64,000 nucleotides of DNA from Neopestalotiopsis rosae (taxonomy: Eukaryota > Ascomycota > Sordariomycetes > Amphisphaeriales > Sporocadaceae): positions 3,472,001-3,536,000 of the forward strand of contig JALGAS010000003.1 in NCBI GenBank assembly GCA_023078685.1, read 5' to 3'. Under the pieces are notes generated by a model. It was not told the DNA's origin. It did no database searches and saw only the letters and a program-made list of their open reading frames with translations. The position numbers and the translations under genes were made by a program. How positions within the stretch are numbered: position 1 is the stretch's first letter; every line of letters begins with the position of its first letter. Positions 22,286 to 34,077 of the stretch are shown here, piece after piece.

Positions 22286-25200
22286 TTAATTGGCGTTCGC
22301 CAGAGTATAGTTGGTCATGGCATTCATCCGCTCCGTCGTGAGCTTCAGCGAAATGCTCAAGAGTTCCTGATAGACGTCATTCTGCTCTTGGCGTAACTTT
22401 TCCCAACTCTCTGTATCCATTACCCACGCGACACAATCCTTGACAGCCTGGACCGTCGCAGTGCGCTGTGTCTGCGAAAAGAAGGGCAGTTCACCACAGG
22501 TAGTGCCTTGGACAATCGGCTCGGAAAGCTTTCCTTGAGGCGTTTCATAGTCGGCTCGCAGTTCGCCTCTTTCCAGCAAGTAGAAAGCGTTTGCTGTCTC
22601 GCCTCTCTTGTACAAGACGGTGCCTGCGGGATATTGCTTCTGGGTAAAGTACGGCTTGGCTCGGAACCAGAAGTCTTCATTCTTGTCACTGAGATCGTGG
22701 AAAATCTGAAGCATCAGTCGAAGAGGCTCGTTGATGTTCCGCCATCTGGAGGCCCGCTTCAACTCATGTTCAACCAGAACATTCTTGGCAACTTCTTGCC
22801 GGTAATTCCTTCGTGGGGACTCTGACAAGAACTCCCCTGGTTCCAGAGATGAGACTGTTTTCCTCGGGCTAGGGACTTCGAGATTCTTGGCCGACGCCGG
22901 GCGTTCGACTCGTCGTAAGGCCTCTTGGTGGGCGTAGAATGTCTTCAATTGCTCGTTCTCACAACTCTCGAGGGCTGAGTTCAGATCAGGCATAAACATG
23001 ACTTCAGGTCCGTCATTTCCAAGGCCGACAGCACGCAGGTCTCGTCCAAGCTTACTCTCGGCATCCTTGCCGCTGATGAGTAGGATGACTCCCTTTTTGT
23101 GGAGTAATCGACTGATGGTCATGAAGCCCTCGGCAGCTGAATAGTCGATGCCAGTAACTTGCCATAGGTCGATAATCAAGTACTTGATGGGATGTTCCGC
23201 AAATGCATTATCTCCAAGGAGCTCACGGATCTTTTCTTGTACGCCAACAATGGTACCAAAGAACAGATTTCCTACAAGCTTGATGATGTAGGTTTGTCGA
23301 CCAACTTCTTGCAAGTAGTGGTGTTGAGATGGGTTTCTTCGAACCATGGAGCCGACTTGATCTCCCGTGTAGCAGGCCCGAATCGCAGACACTCCAGATT
23401 GATGCACAATCACAGACGCGAAAGCAAGAATAATACCAAGGAATATTCCAGCAACGAAGTCGTAGATACCCATAGTAAGGACAATCGCGAGAATCTGCCA
23501 TGTTGTTAGTAATTGCTAAGCGGCTGGCTAAGAAAGCTGCTTACCGTAAGATATTCAAGACCTTTAAGCTTATGTCTCGGTGCCACAAGCGCATCGCATA
23601 TCAGTTCAAAGCCAAGCACAAAGATGAGCGTGCCGACCATCATGACGGGAATAAAGCCTATAAGCTTTGGGCCAATAACCAGCACGACTGCTGTCAAGGC
23701 AGCCAACATGACGCCAGCGAGCCGGCTATTGCCGCCGGACCGCATGAAGAACAAGGTATTGGCATACACCAGGTAATTTTGTATGCTGCCAGCGCACCCG
23801 GAAAGAAAATTGGAATAACCGTGAAGCTTGAGCTCTTTGTTCAAGTCGGCGTTATCCTCCCCTGTACTCTGTGCCAGCGCTGGCACATTGATGGGTACAT
23901 GTAGCAGACTGAAGAATGTGAGCGCGAACATGGCTCCAGTGGTTTCAAAAATGGCGCCCCAGTGGACGAGATCGAATTCTGTATCCATAGTTAATAGGGG
24001 TTGCAGTTCGCAAAGAGCTTCTGAAATACTCACTGTACAAGGTCCAGAAATGCCACCAAGGCTCTCCCTCATTTGGCGCTTCAAAGATCCATCCATGCTC
24101 CCTCAAACTTTCCGGCTGAAGCTCGTCTATGGTAAGGACAAAAAAGTAGAACACAAAGGGTATCATAAGGATATAAACGGATAAGAAATACTGAGATGTG
24201 ATCTTCCGCTGAAGACCGAAAAGGAGGATGGCAAGCGCGAGGGGAATGATCCAGAGAGGCAGAGTGTCACTCTGTACCAGCCTATGGAGAGTGTCCAAAT
24301 CGTATTGGAAATCTTCCAAGCGTGCAGAGACCTCAAAGCCAGTCTGGATGAGGAACCATCCGACTCCGCCGATACAACCAATGAGAATGTGGCGAGGGAT
24401 GAAGCCGATAATGTATCCTAGCCGAAATTTGCCCATGAGCCAGAAAATAAGACCGGTCAGCATAGAGCTGATTGCATATGCTGTGATTGTTGTCGCAATG
24501 ACAGCGTCCGGGTTCTCTTCGCCAACAATGGAAGTAATTGTGCCGGCCATGCTGTGGAAGAACGGAACAACCTCGATCAACTCAGATCCAATGCCACCTT
24601 TGAAGATACTGCCAGCGGAGAAAACAAGCTGGGAGATAATTGTGCTGACATAAAACACCGAAATACCTGCTGGACCCAGGTTTGAAAATATAGGGTTTCC
24701 CAGAGGAAACAAGATCATGCCATATGATAAAGCGTCCAGTATGTTGAGAAGCAGGCCCACGATGACGGCTGGTAGACAGTGAATTGGCGCCATTACGACA
24801 TTTTCCCATATTACGTGCCTGTCCCAGGACTTGGGATTCACGAAGTGGGTGACCACCCGAACCTTGTCCTTGGCCCTTTCTCTGATGCTTCCATAACGAC
24901 GGTATGATTGATCGATCCTAGGTTTCTGGCTCTCAACATCGCTGAGGTCGTCCGCATCACTCATACTTGGACTATCAGGCTGCCTTGAATAGCTCGACGT
25001 GGTTCGTCCCAACAGAGGCGTATTCTCAGAAGCACCATCACCATTGACCTTTGCCATTGAGCCATTGGCGCTTCCTGGGCGCCGGATAGTCTTTCTTTTG
25101 GCATTTTCTGTGTTTCCGTTCGTTGAAGAATCGTCGGCTTCCGGGGCGTAGTCGATCTTGGGGGGAGAATGTTTCAGCATGCTCGATAGGATCGAGGGAC

Positions 25201-25741
25201 CATCGTCGGGTATGTCTTCGATAGCACTATCAGGCGATGAGGGCTCCGATACCTCGGCGATTCTTTCGTCACTGGCTCCGTGTTGTTCTCCTCGGTAAGG
25301 GGAGAAGTTCTCACGATCGCCATACGAGGAGCCAGACGTCCTTCGCCTCAGGAACGAGGCGTTTCTTTTATCTTTCTTGTCCGCGAGCACGTAGGAAGCG
25401 AGCTCGGCAGTATCTTCACGTACACTCCGGGCATAACTGGCACTGTCAATCGGGGCTGCATATGGCGTTAGCATACGTGCGAATGGTGACATGCCCTAGA
25501 GCAGATACTTGCATAAATGATCTCTTGCGGAGCCGGGGACGAATGATCTCGTTGGTTCTCGGTGGGAGGCGGAAGCGACGGAGGATGACAAGAGTCTGGG
25601 ATCCGGGTAGTTGATAGATCGAGCGTGTGAGTGTGAGCCTGGACTGTTGATTTGGCCGGGAATGTCCTCAGGGCCAGTGCGCGAGGCGATAGAAGCAGAC
25701 CTCCTCCGCCAGGAAGAGAAACCGAAGGTTGGAACAGACAT
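22286..25741 (-). CDS. vsb1: SulP-type transporter with STAS and cNMP-like domains (VSB1/YGR125W type)
   Basis: Exons 25509-25741, 24034-25442, 23545-23978 and 22286-23494 (introns 66, 55 and 50 bp) give 1094 aa. Residues 1-300 form a Ser-rich cytosolic tail. About ten hydrophobic segments follow in the region 300-735, typical of the SLC26/SulP fold. A STAS domain covers about 750-875 (IKYLIIDLWQVTGIDYSAAE). A cyclic-nucleotide-binding-like domain covers about 965-1070, with FYLLERGE and a phosphate-cassette remnant CGELPFFSQTQRTATV. The SulP+STAS+cNMP combination is that of yeast YGR125W/Vsb1, which is needed for vacuolar uptake of basic amino acids. Vacuolar arginine storage is therefore the best guess, not sulfate uptake. 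The first intron (acceptor GACAG at 25443) is the least certain; a start at 25492 is the alternative. Confidence 0.85.
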
Positions 25742-28700
25742 GATTGTAGAAGTCAAGGAGGACGGAGCGCTAGCTCAGTCAGTACGGCGGGTGTCGCGCA
25801 TAGGTACTGTAGAGACAGATTCGTATAATAGTGTTTTAGCCCCCAAACCTATGAAGTCGTGCAGAGAGAGGAATGCCGCCCTGATTAGAAAAGAAGCGCG
25901 AAGCATCTGGTGATGTGATGGGATGGAATGAGCACGGGCAAGCCAGTCGTCGTCATTCACCCTAGAGGTTAAGGTCAAGGAGCCAGAGGAGAGAGAAGGA
26001 AAAGACGAAGCTCAATCTTAGCATGGGACTTGAGCATATCTAGCAGCGGCATAGTGGGACTGTCAAAAGTAGTCGTGGTCGTTGCCGGGAAAGCTCCAGA
26101 ACCTTGATCGTTGTGAGATTTTTTAGCTCCGGAGCGGGCTTCGCTGCGCAAGTTGGCAAGGTCGTCGACTTGTCGTCGGTCGGTGCGATGCAGGCTCATG
26201 CTTGGCTAGCTTGGCTAGGTCCCAATTCCCCACTAGTTACTGCATGGAAGTTTGCAAAGTGCATATGGGTGGGTGGATGTCTTGGAGTGACAACAGGACA
26301 GGGAGAAGGAGAAAAAAAAATTGTATTACACAGGTGTGTATGCTTCCCATTGGATGTATGTATCATGGTTCATCTTCAAGACATCTTGAGCCAACGATTT
26401 CAACGTTATCTCTACTCAGCTCTTCACCGTTCCTCTCCACGTACCTCGAAATGGATCTTCTTTTACAAGTCTCATTAGACTTGTTGTCAGGTGCAGCTAC
26501 GTATTCATTACGGTAGGTACCAGCCCTAGCCATGGAGGGGAAAGTGGTGGTGGAAGTGACAAGGCCTTGGGTCTAGGCTCACTGTCAGCTCCAATGTTAA
26601 AGTTCAGCACTCAAACCTGCGCTGCAAATAGCCACCCAAGGTCGAGGCACACCCCTCCTCGGCCATGAACTAGGATGCAGGTAAAAATTTCATCGACTTG
26701 CTGCTGCTTGTATGCCGGCCCCCTTGTCACGGTTACACAACTCATGTCAGAACAAGTCCGTCTTGGGCAAGGGCATGCGGTATACTGCCGTGCTCGGAGG
26801 GAGCTGGAGGAGCTTGGAGCAACATTGAATTGAGGAGATCGAGCAAATTGGATGCCTCAATCCTACTCCAAACCAACGTCGGCTCATGTTGCCATCAGGG
26901 TGCAGAAATAAGAGGAGTTGTCTTCTGCTATAGTACTACACTACCTGCAGATTTGGGGTCAAGCAAGTGCCAAAGTGCTGTTTGTAGTGTAGATTAGGTA
27001 CGATATACTTGGGTGAGGGGTCGAGGATATCTGGAGACCAATCTAAGCTTGAGATTATCCGTGTTAGTCGGAAGCATCAGAGTGTTGTTTCTGTAATCGG
27101 CGATTTTGCAACAAAAAATATTCATGTGCGAAAAATGTGATGACCCCGGCATAGTTGCCGATTGATTTCCCCGTCGCGGACTCGTAACTACACGTCTGAT
27201 TCCTAGGATTCATTTGTTCCACTCAAGGCTCCACTGGTATTGGATCTTACATTTCTTCACGTTGCCGAGACATCAGGTGGTGAGCACAGTACTACATGAT
27301 CATCACCACAGCAGCAACAGTAACAATACTCCGAGATTACTTGCATGAAGGGTACTGACTTGGACCCCGAAGCTATCCGCCATGTCCAATGCCATCGTGT
27401 ATAGTGCACACGCCGTTACGCTGGCTCTTGGCTTGCTTGGCTCGCTTGGGTTACGATCAGTGGTCGTCCCCCAAACGGGTGAGGAGGCTGAAGGGTGATC
27501 TGCAAATCGGATAGCCAGGCCATCCTCGTGGTTCTGGGCTGTGACCTGCATGGGCGAAGGAACGCCCCCTTGCCGCATCTGCACACTGACTGCCTGTTGC
27601 ATTGGAACGCGGGGCAACGACGCGGCTCGATTTGGAGTAACAGGTGACCTTAGTGGCTCGGTGATTGTACTACGAATTCTTCGCCATGATGGCAGAATAT
27701 ATCATGATTCCCACACCGAGTGCCTTGTCTGTCTACATAGATCTGCAGTATTTGGTCCGAAATTGGGCGGTTTTCAATGCTATAACCAAAACTTCAAGGA
27801 GTGGTTCAGGAAGAGGATCAGCTTGAGACGCGGCATGCCATCAGACGAATCATACGAACATGCAATGAGATGGAGCATTAATAATTTGGTGGTATAAGAG
27901 AAGAAACATGTCAACCCACTACATGGTATCTCCTTCAGTAAACCTCCGCATTATCCCGGCTGGTCTTACGTACAACTTAGCGTATTGATTCGCGCGACTA
28001 TATTCACAATCGGCCAAGCCAGCAGCCAAGCAATCATCCAACTCGGAACGGCCCTTTCGAGGCTAAGACATTGCCCCATAAGTTATAACACTTCGTACAC
28101 CCGTGTTGTGTAACCAGTTGCCCCGCCCCAAAACATCTCCAACTCTTCAGCGCAGGCCGTCAAGCCGTGATCCTAGTTCAGGTCTGGAGTCGAGCTCGAT
28201 GTGTAGATGGTATTCGTTTCTCAAGTCCGGCACACGATTTGACAGCGGGATGGCGGATGGGTGCCGATTGGTTAGCAATGCCGTTGTGAATCCGTAGAAA
28301 ATTGAATCCGCCGAGATATCCACCAACATCTAAGTTTGCATAGGTCTTCGCGAAACAGACTCGCGACATGAGGTCTCAATAATGCAACGACCATCTGAGA
28401 CCAATGCATTGCCTCACAATTCAAGCTTCCTCAATACCTCCCTCGGGGGTATATGGCATTTGTCATCTTTCGTGAGGCCAATCTTTCGCCCAGTCATACG
28501 CCAGAATGGTGCAGAATGTGCTTCTATGTGCTCAGAAATAAGCAATTCCACTCCAATGATGCCCGGCTGTCTGGTAGGTCAGTCGTAGGAAAGGATATAT
28601 GACGTGCGGAAGCGACGTCTTAGGACACAAGCGTTGACTGCTACGGGCACTTTTGCGGGCGCTTCTGGCAGTCACCGTCCTTGTGTGAGCTGCATGTGGT

Positions 28701-28791
28701 CGAGGCCATCCTCACGGCGCATCAATGAGAGCTCCCACTTGATATCAGTTGCGCTGACCGTATCAAGACTTCAAGTTCCGCAATTGTTTGC
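25742..28791. other. Intergenic, promoter of transporter and 3' flank of PSF1
   Basis: About 3 kb with no confident gene. The first few hundred bases are the transporter promoter/leader, and a GGTAGGTA motif sits at 26512-26519. Near 28414-28572 a minus-strand frame reads coding-like (HIEAHSAPFWRMTGRKIGL, then PPREVLRKLEL and stop). It has no supported upstream exon, so it may be a relic. Confidence 0.4.
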
Positions 28792-29546
28792 TCAGCTCAA
28801 TTTCTGCAGATAACCCTGGGCAATCAGGCGCTCAACATCTCCTTGTCGAACGTAAAACTGGCTGTTCTTGGTCAAAGTTATGGCCCTGCATTAACTCGTC
28901 AGCTCAAAAATCCCAATTAGAGGGGCATATCCAAAGGTTGACCTACCCATACTCGGTTTGGATTTCCCCTGCATCCTTGAGCACACGGACATCTATGAAC
29001 AGGTCGCGAGGCGGTCCAAGGCTGCCCGTCAGGTCTATATCAGTCCACTGTCCCTTATACGCAGCCAGTAGGTCGCTGTATTGACGAACATAGTCCTCTT
29101 CTTGAGGACTTAAACTGCTCGAACTGCTTTCACCCGGGCCTTGGTTGCCTGATACTTGTTGGCCAGGTAGGTCTACAACGTCCTCTCCTTTCCAAACCAA
29201 TTCTTCGAGCTTGTCTGTCCGCGTTCTGTGATAAGCCAGTAAGCATCGCTTGTCCCTCCGCATTGAGAGATGGTTGACAAGCATGGTGCAAGACTTTGCC
29301 TCGTCGGCATGTGGCTCAAAGCTACCTTGGAAGGATTCTAGCATAGAAGAGAGATCCTTATCCAAGTCGCGTACTTCTCGAGTTACAGCGCGGACCAACT
29401 CCGTCTGATAGGGTGGCAGATATGCCAGTTGCTGCGCCCGCTTCGCATGAAGAACCTAAGAGAACAAGACTGGTCAACATGTGAAGAGGGGTGAACTTTT
29501 ACCAAGAGCTGCATCTTACAAGCTTGTTTCCCAAGTCTCCGTACAT
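28792..29546 (-). CDS. PSF1: GINS complex subunit Psf1
   Basis: Exons 29520-29546, 28947-29455 and 28792-28885 (introns 64 and 61 bp) give 209 aa, the size of yeast Psf1 (208). GINS (Sld5-Psf1-Psf2-Psf3) joins Cdc45 and Mcm2-7 in the replicative CMG helicase in the nucleus. The protein begins MYGDLGNKLVLHAKRA, carries the helical A domain (LPPYQTELVRAVTREVRDLD, then MRRDKRCLLAYHRTR) and ends with the B-domain strand pattern FIDVRVLKD, then GAITLTKNSQFYVRQGDVE and LIAQGYL. The 9-codon first exon is supported by the conserved N-terminus and good splice sites. An acidic/Ser-rich linker (GPGESSSSSLSP) sits between domains. It is divergent from the purine gene at 30218, with two ACGCGT boxes upstream. 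Confidence 0.97.
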
Positions 29547-30217
29547 TGGATCGAAGTCACGTGAGACACGGAGTCTTTGAAGGAGATATGGTTCGGAATG
29601 TAATAACAAGGCGTCTGGCCGATTTTGTGGTAATGAGAGCTGGTATGTCTGTACACGATATCGTGAGGAAGATACGACGCGTTGAGTGAGCTGCGATACG
29701 CGTCTAATGGCGGGGCATTGAGCCAGAGACCCCAGCTAAGGTTAGGTGAGATTGAGATACCTTGCAATTCAACGCCCTGGAAAGGCGGCAGTCGGGCAGA
29801 GCAAGGCGAGCAAGGGGTACCATTTATTCCGTAGGTCTGCCTGTTACAGCCGGGTGTCAGCCGAACCAGGTCCGGCAAAGGGTTCTCCAGACGTGCTAAT
29901 TTTTTTTTCTCAGCCCAATGAGTGACGCCATTTGTTAGTGGGATGCAGCGCCTACCAATCTACCACTCAGCGTTGTCGGATAACTCAATTCCAGCCTGGA
30001 GAAAGAGCTGCCCAGGTGCCCCGCGATCAGCATCCCTGCTCAAAAATTTGAGGAAAATATTCCTCGCCGATGAGCTCCGTACCCCGCCAGAGCGTCATAA
30101 CGTAAAGAAAGTCAATTTTGAGATTCAGGGTCTGGTTTCGAACCTTTCTCTTCTCTACACAACCATCAATTCCTTCTTTTCCTTGGCTCTAATTGATTTC
30201 TTTCATTCCAATTCGCC
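29547..30217. promoter_or_regulatory. Shared divergent promoter of PSF1 and ATIC
   Basis: A 671-bp spacer separates the two divergent start codons and must contain both promoters. The right side has a pyrimidine-rich leader (TTCCTTCTTTTCCTTGG) before the ATIC ATG, typical of highly expressed fungal genes. No TGACTC Bas1-type site was found. Confidence 0.6.
29677..29703. promoter_or_regulatory. Two MluI cell-cycle boxes (ACGCGT) upstream of PSF1
   Basis: ACGCGT occurs at 29677-29682 and 29698-29703, 131 and 152 bp upstream of the PSF1 start. The spacing of 21 bp is two helical turns. In yeasts ACGCGT is the MBF (Mbp1-Swi6) site that drives G1/S expression of replication genes. Its use here is inferred from position and gene function. 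Confidence 0.6.
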
Positions 30218-32131
30218 ATGGCTCAGAGAATTGCTATTGTGTCCGTCTATGACAAGACTGGCTTGCTGGACCTTGCCAAGGGTCTGGCTCAGCAGAATGT
30301 CCGCATTCTGGCTTCCGGTGGCACTGCCAAAATGATCCGGGAATCTGGCTTCGCTGTTGAGTAAGAGACACTTGGATTTGATTGACTTGCGCCCTCAAAT
30401 GGGATGTCAAGGGTAAAACATGTGCTTATACAGCTTCAAGGGACATTTCCGCCATCACCAAGGCTCCTGAGATGCTCGCTGGTCGTGTCAAGACCCTCCA
30501 CCCGGCCGTTCACGCTGGTATCCTGGCCCGCAACCTTGCCTCTGACGAAAAGGACCTCGCAGAGCAGCACATCGACAAGGTCGACTACGTTGTCTGCAAC
30601 CTGTACCCCTTCAAGGAGACGATTGCCAAGCCCAACGTTACCGTCCCCGAGGCTGTCGAGGAGATCGACATTGGTGGTGTCACGCTCATCCGCGCTGCTG
30701 CCAAGAACCACTCCCGTGTTACGATTCTCAGCGACCCGAACGACTACGCCGAGTTCCTCAAGGAGCTTGAGGCTGGTGAGATTAAGGAGTCTAGCCGAAA
30801 CCGATACGCCTTGAAGGCTTTTGAGCACACGGCCGACTACGATGATAACATCTCTGCCTTTTTCCGTGCGCGGTACGCCACCAACGGCGAGCAGCACTCC
30901 CAGCTCCGCTACGGTGCCAACCCCCACCAGAAGCCCGCCGCCGCTTTCATGAAGTCGTCCAACCTCCCCTTCAAGGTTTTGAACGGCTCTCCTGGCTATA
31001 TCAACCTTTTGGATGCGCTCAACAGCTGGCCGTTGGTCAAGGAGCTCAAGGCCGCCCTTGGCAAGCCTGCTGCTGCCAGTTTTAAGCACGTCTCTCCTGC
31101 CGGTGCCGCTATTGGCGTTCCCCTCTCTGCAGAGGAGCGCAAGGTCTACTTTGTCGATGATATTCCCGGCATTGAGACCTCGGGTCTTGCCCAGGCCTAC
31201 GCCAGGGCTCGTGGAGCTGACCGCATGAGCAGCTTCGGAGACGTCATTGCTCTCAGCGACATCGTCGATGTTCCCACCGCCAGCATCATCTCCAAGGAGG
31301 TCTCTGATGGTGTCATTGCCCCTGGTTTCGAGGATGCCGCTTTGGAGATTCTGAAGAAGAAGAAGGGTGGCAAGTACCTTGTTCTGCAAATGGATGAGGA
31401 CTACATCCCCGACCCTATCGAGACCAGAACCGTCTACGGTGTTTCTCTTCAGCAGCACCGCAACGATGTTGAGATCTCTCCCAGCTCTTTCAGCCGGACC
31501 ATTACCCCCAAGGACTTTGCCCTGCCCGAGTCTGCCGCCCGTGACCTTACGGTTGCCACCATTGCCCTCAAGTATACTCAGAGTAACTCTGTTTGCTACG
31601 CCAAGGATGGTCAAGTGATTGGTCTCGGTGCTGGTCAACAGTCCCGCATCCACTGCACTCGTCTTGCCGGCGACAAGGCCGACAACTGGTGGTTCCGCTT
31701 CCACCCCAAGGTTCTTGGCCTGAAGTGGAAGAAGGGTACCAAGCGCCCCGACAAGAGCAACGCCATTGACCTGCTGGTCAGCGGTGAGCTGCCCAAGTCT
31801 GGTGCTGAGCGCGAGCAGTTTGAGGCCGTATTTGAAGATGTGCCCGCAGCTTTCACTGAGGCTGAGCGTGAAGAGTGGGCTGCCAAGCTGACCGATGTTG
31901 CCGTGTCCAGCGATGCTTTCGTAAGTAAACCAAAAAATATTATCCCATACAATGTCAACTAACCAATATCAATAGTTCCCCTTCATTGACAACGTTTACC
32001 GAGCACACCGATCTGGCGTTAAGTACATTGCCGCACCAGGCGGTAGCCAGAATGACGGTGCTGTCTACGAGACCGCCCAGAAGCTGGGTATTGTTGTCGT
32101 GGAGCAGAACGTGAGACTCTTCCACCACTAG
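30218..32131 (+). CDS. ADE17: Bifunctional AICAR transformylase/IMP cyclohydrolase
   Basis: Exons 30218-30360, 30441-31920 and 31976-32131 (introns 80 and 55 bp) give 592 aa, the same length as human ATIC. It catalyses the last two steps of de novo purine synthesis in the cytosol: AICAR + 10-formyl-THF to FAICAR, then ring closure to IMP. The N-terminal cyclohydrolase (MGS-like) domain has [24 protein letters not shown] and [17 protein letters not shown]. The transformylase half has the Lys-His catalytic pair in [10 protein letters not shown] (K263, H264), [13 protein letters not shown], and the C-terminal [11 protein letters not shown], ending NVRLFHH. The second intron acceptor is set at TTCAAG/GGACATT because it restores [13 protein letters not shown]. 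Filamentous fungi usually have one such gene, so the symbol covers ADE16/ADE17. Confidence 0.97.
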
Positions 32132-32715
32132 ATATTTCTTACATGATATTTAAGAGTTCATGTTGGTGTGATAAAAGAGAAAATATGAGAAAACCATACT
32201 AGAAAGATACCCCGATGGAGGTATGGCAGATTCGGACAGGACTGGAAAAAATGACGATTTGAATGATGTACGATACCGCAACTTCTCAACTAAAGGGGGT
32301 TCAAGAGAAGTTTCAACACTTCACGAAATAAAAAATATTTCCACAACAAAGTGCGCTTGGCATCTATCTACAATACAGGTTTTCCTTTCAATGTGAGGAG
32401 ACTTTTTCAGTGGGCGAAAGAAGCCTCCCGGATTCTTTGCAATCGCGAGGTTTTACCATGTATTGCTTGCCGGATGACCAGAAAGGTTCCTCAAGTATGC
32501 ACGAGTATGGTTTGGCTATAGATGATCATCTGATGTCAATAGAGACCGATATGCAAGATGACATGACGTCCTCTTGACTATGCAATGCCCGATTTGTGTA
32601 GGGTATTTGTTTAAACACATTCGAGCCGCCTTGTCTTTACTGACTGCTATCTACCAATCTTCTAGAATGTACGAGTGTCGGCTCCCGTACATGTATATCT
32701 TTATGATTTAGACTC
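32132..32715. other. Intergenic, 3' flank of ATIC
   Basis: No gene is seen. An AATAAA lies at about 32325, which could serve as a polyadenylation signal for the purine gene. Confidence 0.5.
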
Positions 32716-33090
32716 TTAGAATGCGACCTCTCCTTTGCGAATGGGCTGGGTTTCGTCTTGCCAATAAAGAACTTCCTCAGAGACTGAGAAACAAGAGAAA
32801 CAAGTTTTATCAGGGCCATGTGCGTAGAATTTGCATGAAAAGTAGAAATTGATTATTCCAGGTGGCTGATAGCCTTGAAAAACAAGGGGACAGAACTTGT
32901 CGTTCTCTATATAGAAGCATCCAGAGAACGGCTTTGCGGCATTGATGGGACAAGGACACCTGCATATATCGTTGTTTGATGTCTTGGATGACCCAGCCAA
33001 CAAGGCCTGGAAATGTTGCAGGCGCTTTGCCGTTACGAATGCGCCGTTCGAGAAAGGCCCAGGCAACGATGCACGAGCTCCCTCAGGCAT
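32716..33090 (-). CDS. Possible small Cys-rich protein, hypothetical
   Basis: This is an open frame of 124 aa. The middle is Cys- and aromatic-rich (ICRCPCPINAAKPFSGCFYI, later KTCFSCFSVSEEVLYW) with nine cysteines and no signal peptide. The Cys pairs could bind metal, but the spacing matches no motif I know. Against it: its 5' end lies within 170 bp of the divergent gene at 33255, and the frame could be fortuitous. No splice sites are needed. It is kept as a tentative gene. Confidence 0.3.
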   Translation of the reverse strand: MPEGARASLPGPFSNGAFVTAKRLQHFQALLAGSSKTSNNDICRCPCPINAAKPFSGCFYIENDKFCPLVFQGYQPPGIINFYFSCKFYAHGPDKTCFSCFSVSEEVLYWQDETQPIRKGEVAF

Positions 33091-33254
33091 TTTGTGATGT
33101 GAGATATGACATGTATATAACGCTAGAAGTTGTGGACAAGATTGGCTCTTCCTTTTCCATCCTTCCAGATATCAAACCGTCCCATACTCTTCTGATTGAC
33201 AAACCCAATACCCTTCCTGTCAGCATCGATATCACACCAATAGTAGGGACCACA

Positions 33255-33992
33255 ATGCCACGCAAGAAGAAGGGAGCCAAGGCCAAGGCCGTCACCGTGG
33301 AGCCCAAGCACCCTCCCAAGAAACCCAAGGTCGTCGAGGAGTGGGAGGACTACTTCAAGCAGGGCGATCTCAGCGACTGGCTGCGCCTCATGGGAGACTT
33401 GGGTCTGCGTCGCGATTATAGCAGCATCACGCAGTGTCGCAAGGTGAGTTGGACAAGGAATTTCTTCTTTTAATCTTGTTCTTCTATCAAGTATAGCCGA
33501 TCATATACAAACTTGTATGCGAGAGATAGAGAGATCATACACTAACGTCTGCATGTGATACCAAATGGTCAGGCCCTCAAGAATGTCTGGGTCAACATAC
33601 GCGACTTTCTCGACGCCGTCAAGAAGCACGAGAAGCCGCACCGCTTCAGGTCCCAGCACGAGCTCGCGCAGTACACCCTCGACACCCGCAAGATCTACCC
33701 CAAGAAGAACATTCCCAAGGGCAGCCCCCTGCGCCGCCTCCTCGCCAACATTCGCCAGCCGAGCATGGGAGAAAAGTGGTACACCAAGGAGCAAGAGGAG
33801 CTGGACCAGTTCGCTGCCCTTACGGAAGAGATGCGCAACTTGAGATACTTTGGAGGTAGAGGAGGAATAGGAGGAGGAGGAGCCAATACGCCGGGATCTG
33901 ATTTGGAATCACATGGACCTTGCCCTTCGTGCATGTCGTCGTACACAATCGGATTCACACCAGGTATCATACCGGGACTCACGATACTTTGA
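33255..33992 (+). CDS. Small basic protein, function unknown
   Basis: Exons 33255-33443 and 33573-33992 (intron 129 bp, donor GTGAGT, acceptor GGTCAG) give 202 aa. It starts with MPRKKKGAKAKA, a nuclear-localisation-like basic tail. A compact, probably helical domain follows: WEDYFKQGDLSDWLRLMGDL, then ITQCRKALKNVWVNIRDFLD and a basic HELAQYTLDTRKIYPKK segment. After residue 150 the chain is Gly-rich and ends in a hydrophobic SYTIGFTPGIIPGLTIL. I do not recognise the family. The codon choice in residues 1-150 is strongly biased to C-ending codons, so that part is certainly coding; the Gly-rich tail may belong to an unspliced 3' region. It is convergent with UTP18, whose stop is 86 bp away. 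Confidence 0.7.
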
Positions 33993-34077
33993 GCTTTTGT
34001 GGGGGAGGAGGAGCTTTTTTGCAAATGATTATTTCTTGAGAGACGTGGGGAAACTCTACGACGTGGTATCTTAATAT

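Noticed and set aside
28414..28572. Minus-strand coding-like frame downstream of PSF1
   Set aside because: Stop codons close it on both sides and no upstream exon could be defined; mentioned only as a possible relic.
30436..31704. 422-codon open frame antisense to the ATIC gene
   Set aside because: Typical mirror frame caused by strong C-ending codon bias in the sense gene; composition is Gly/Val/Asp/Leu-rich with no family motif.
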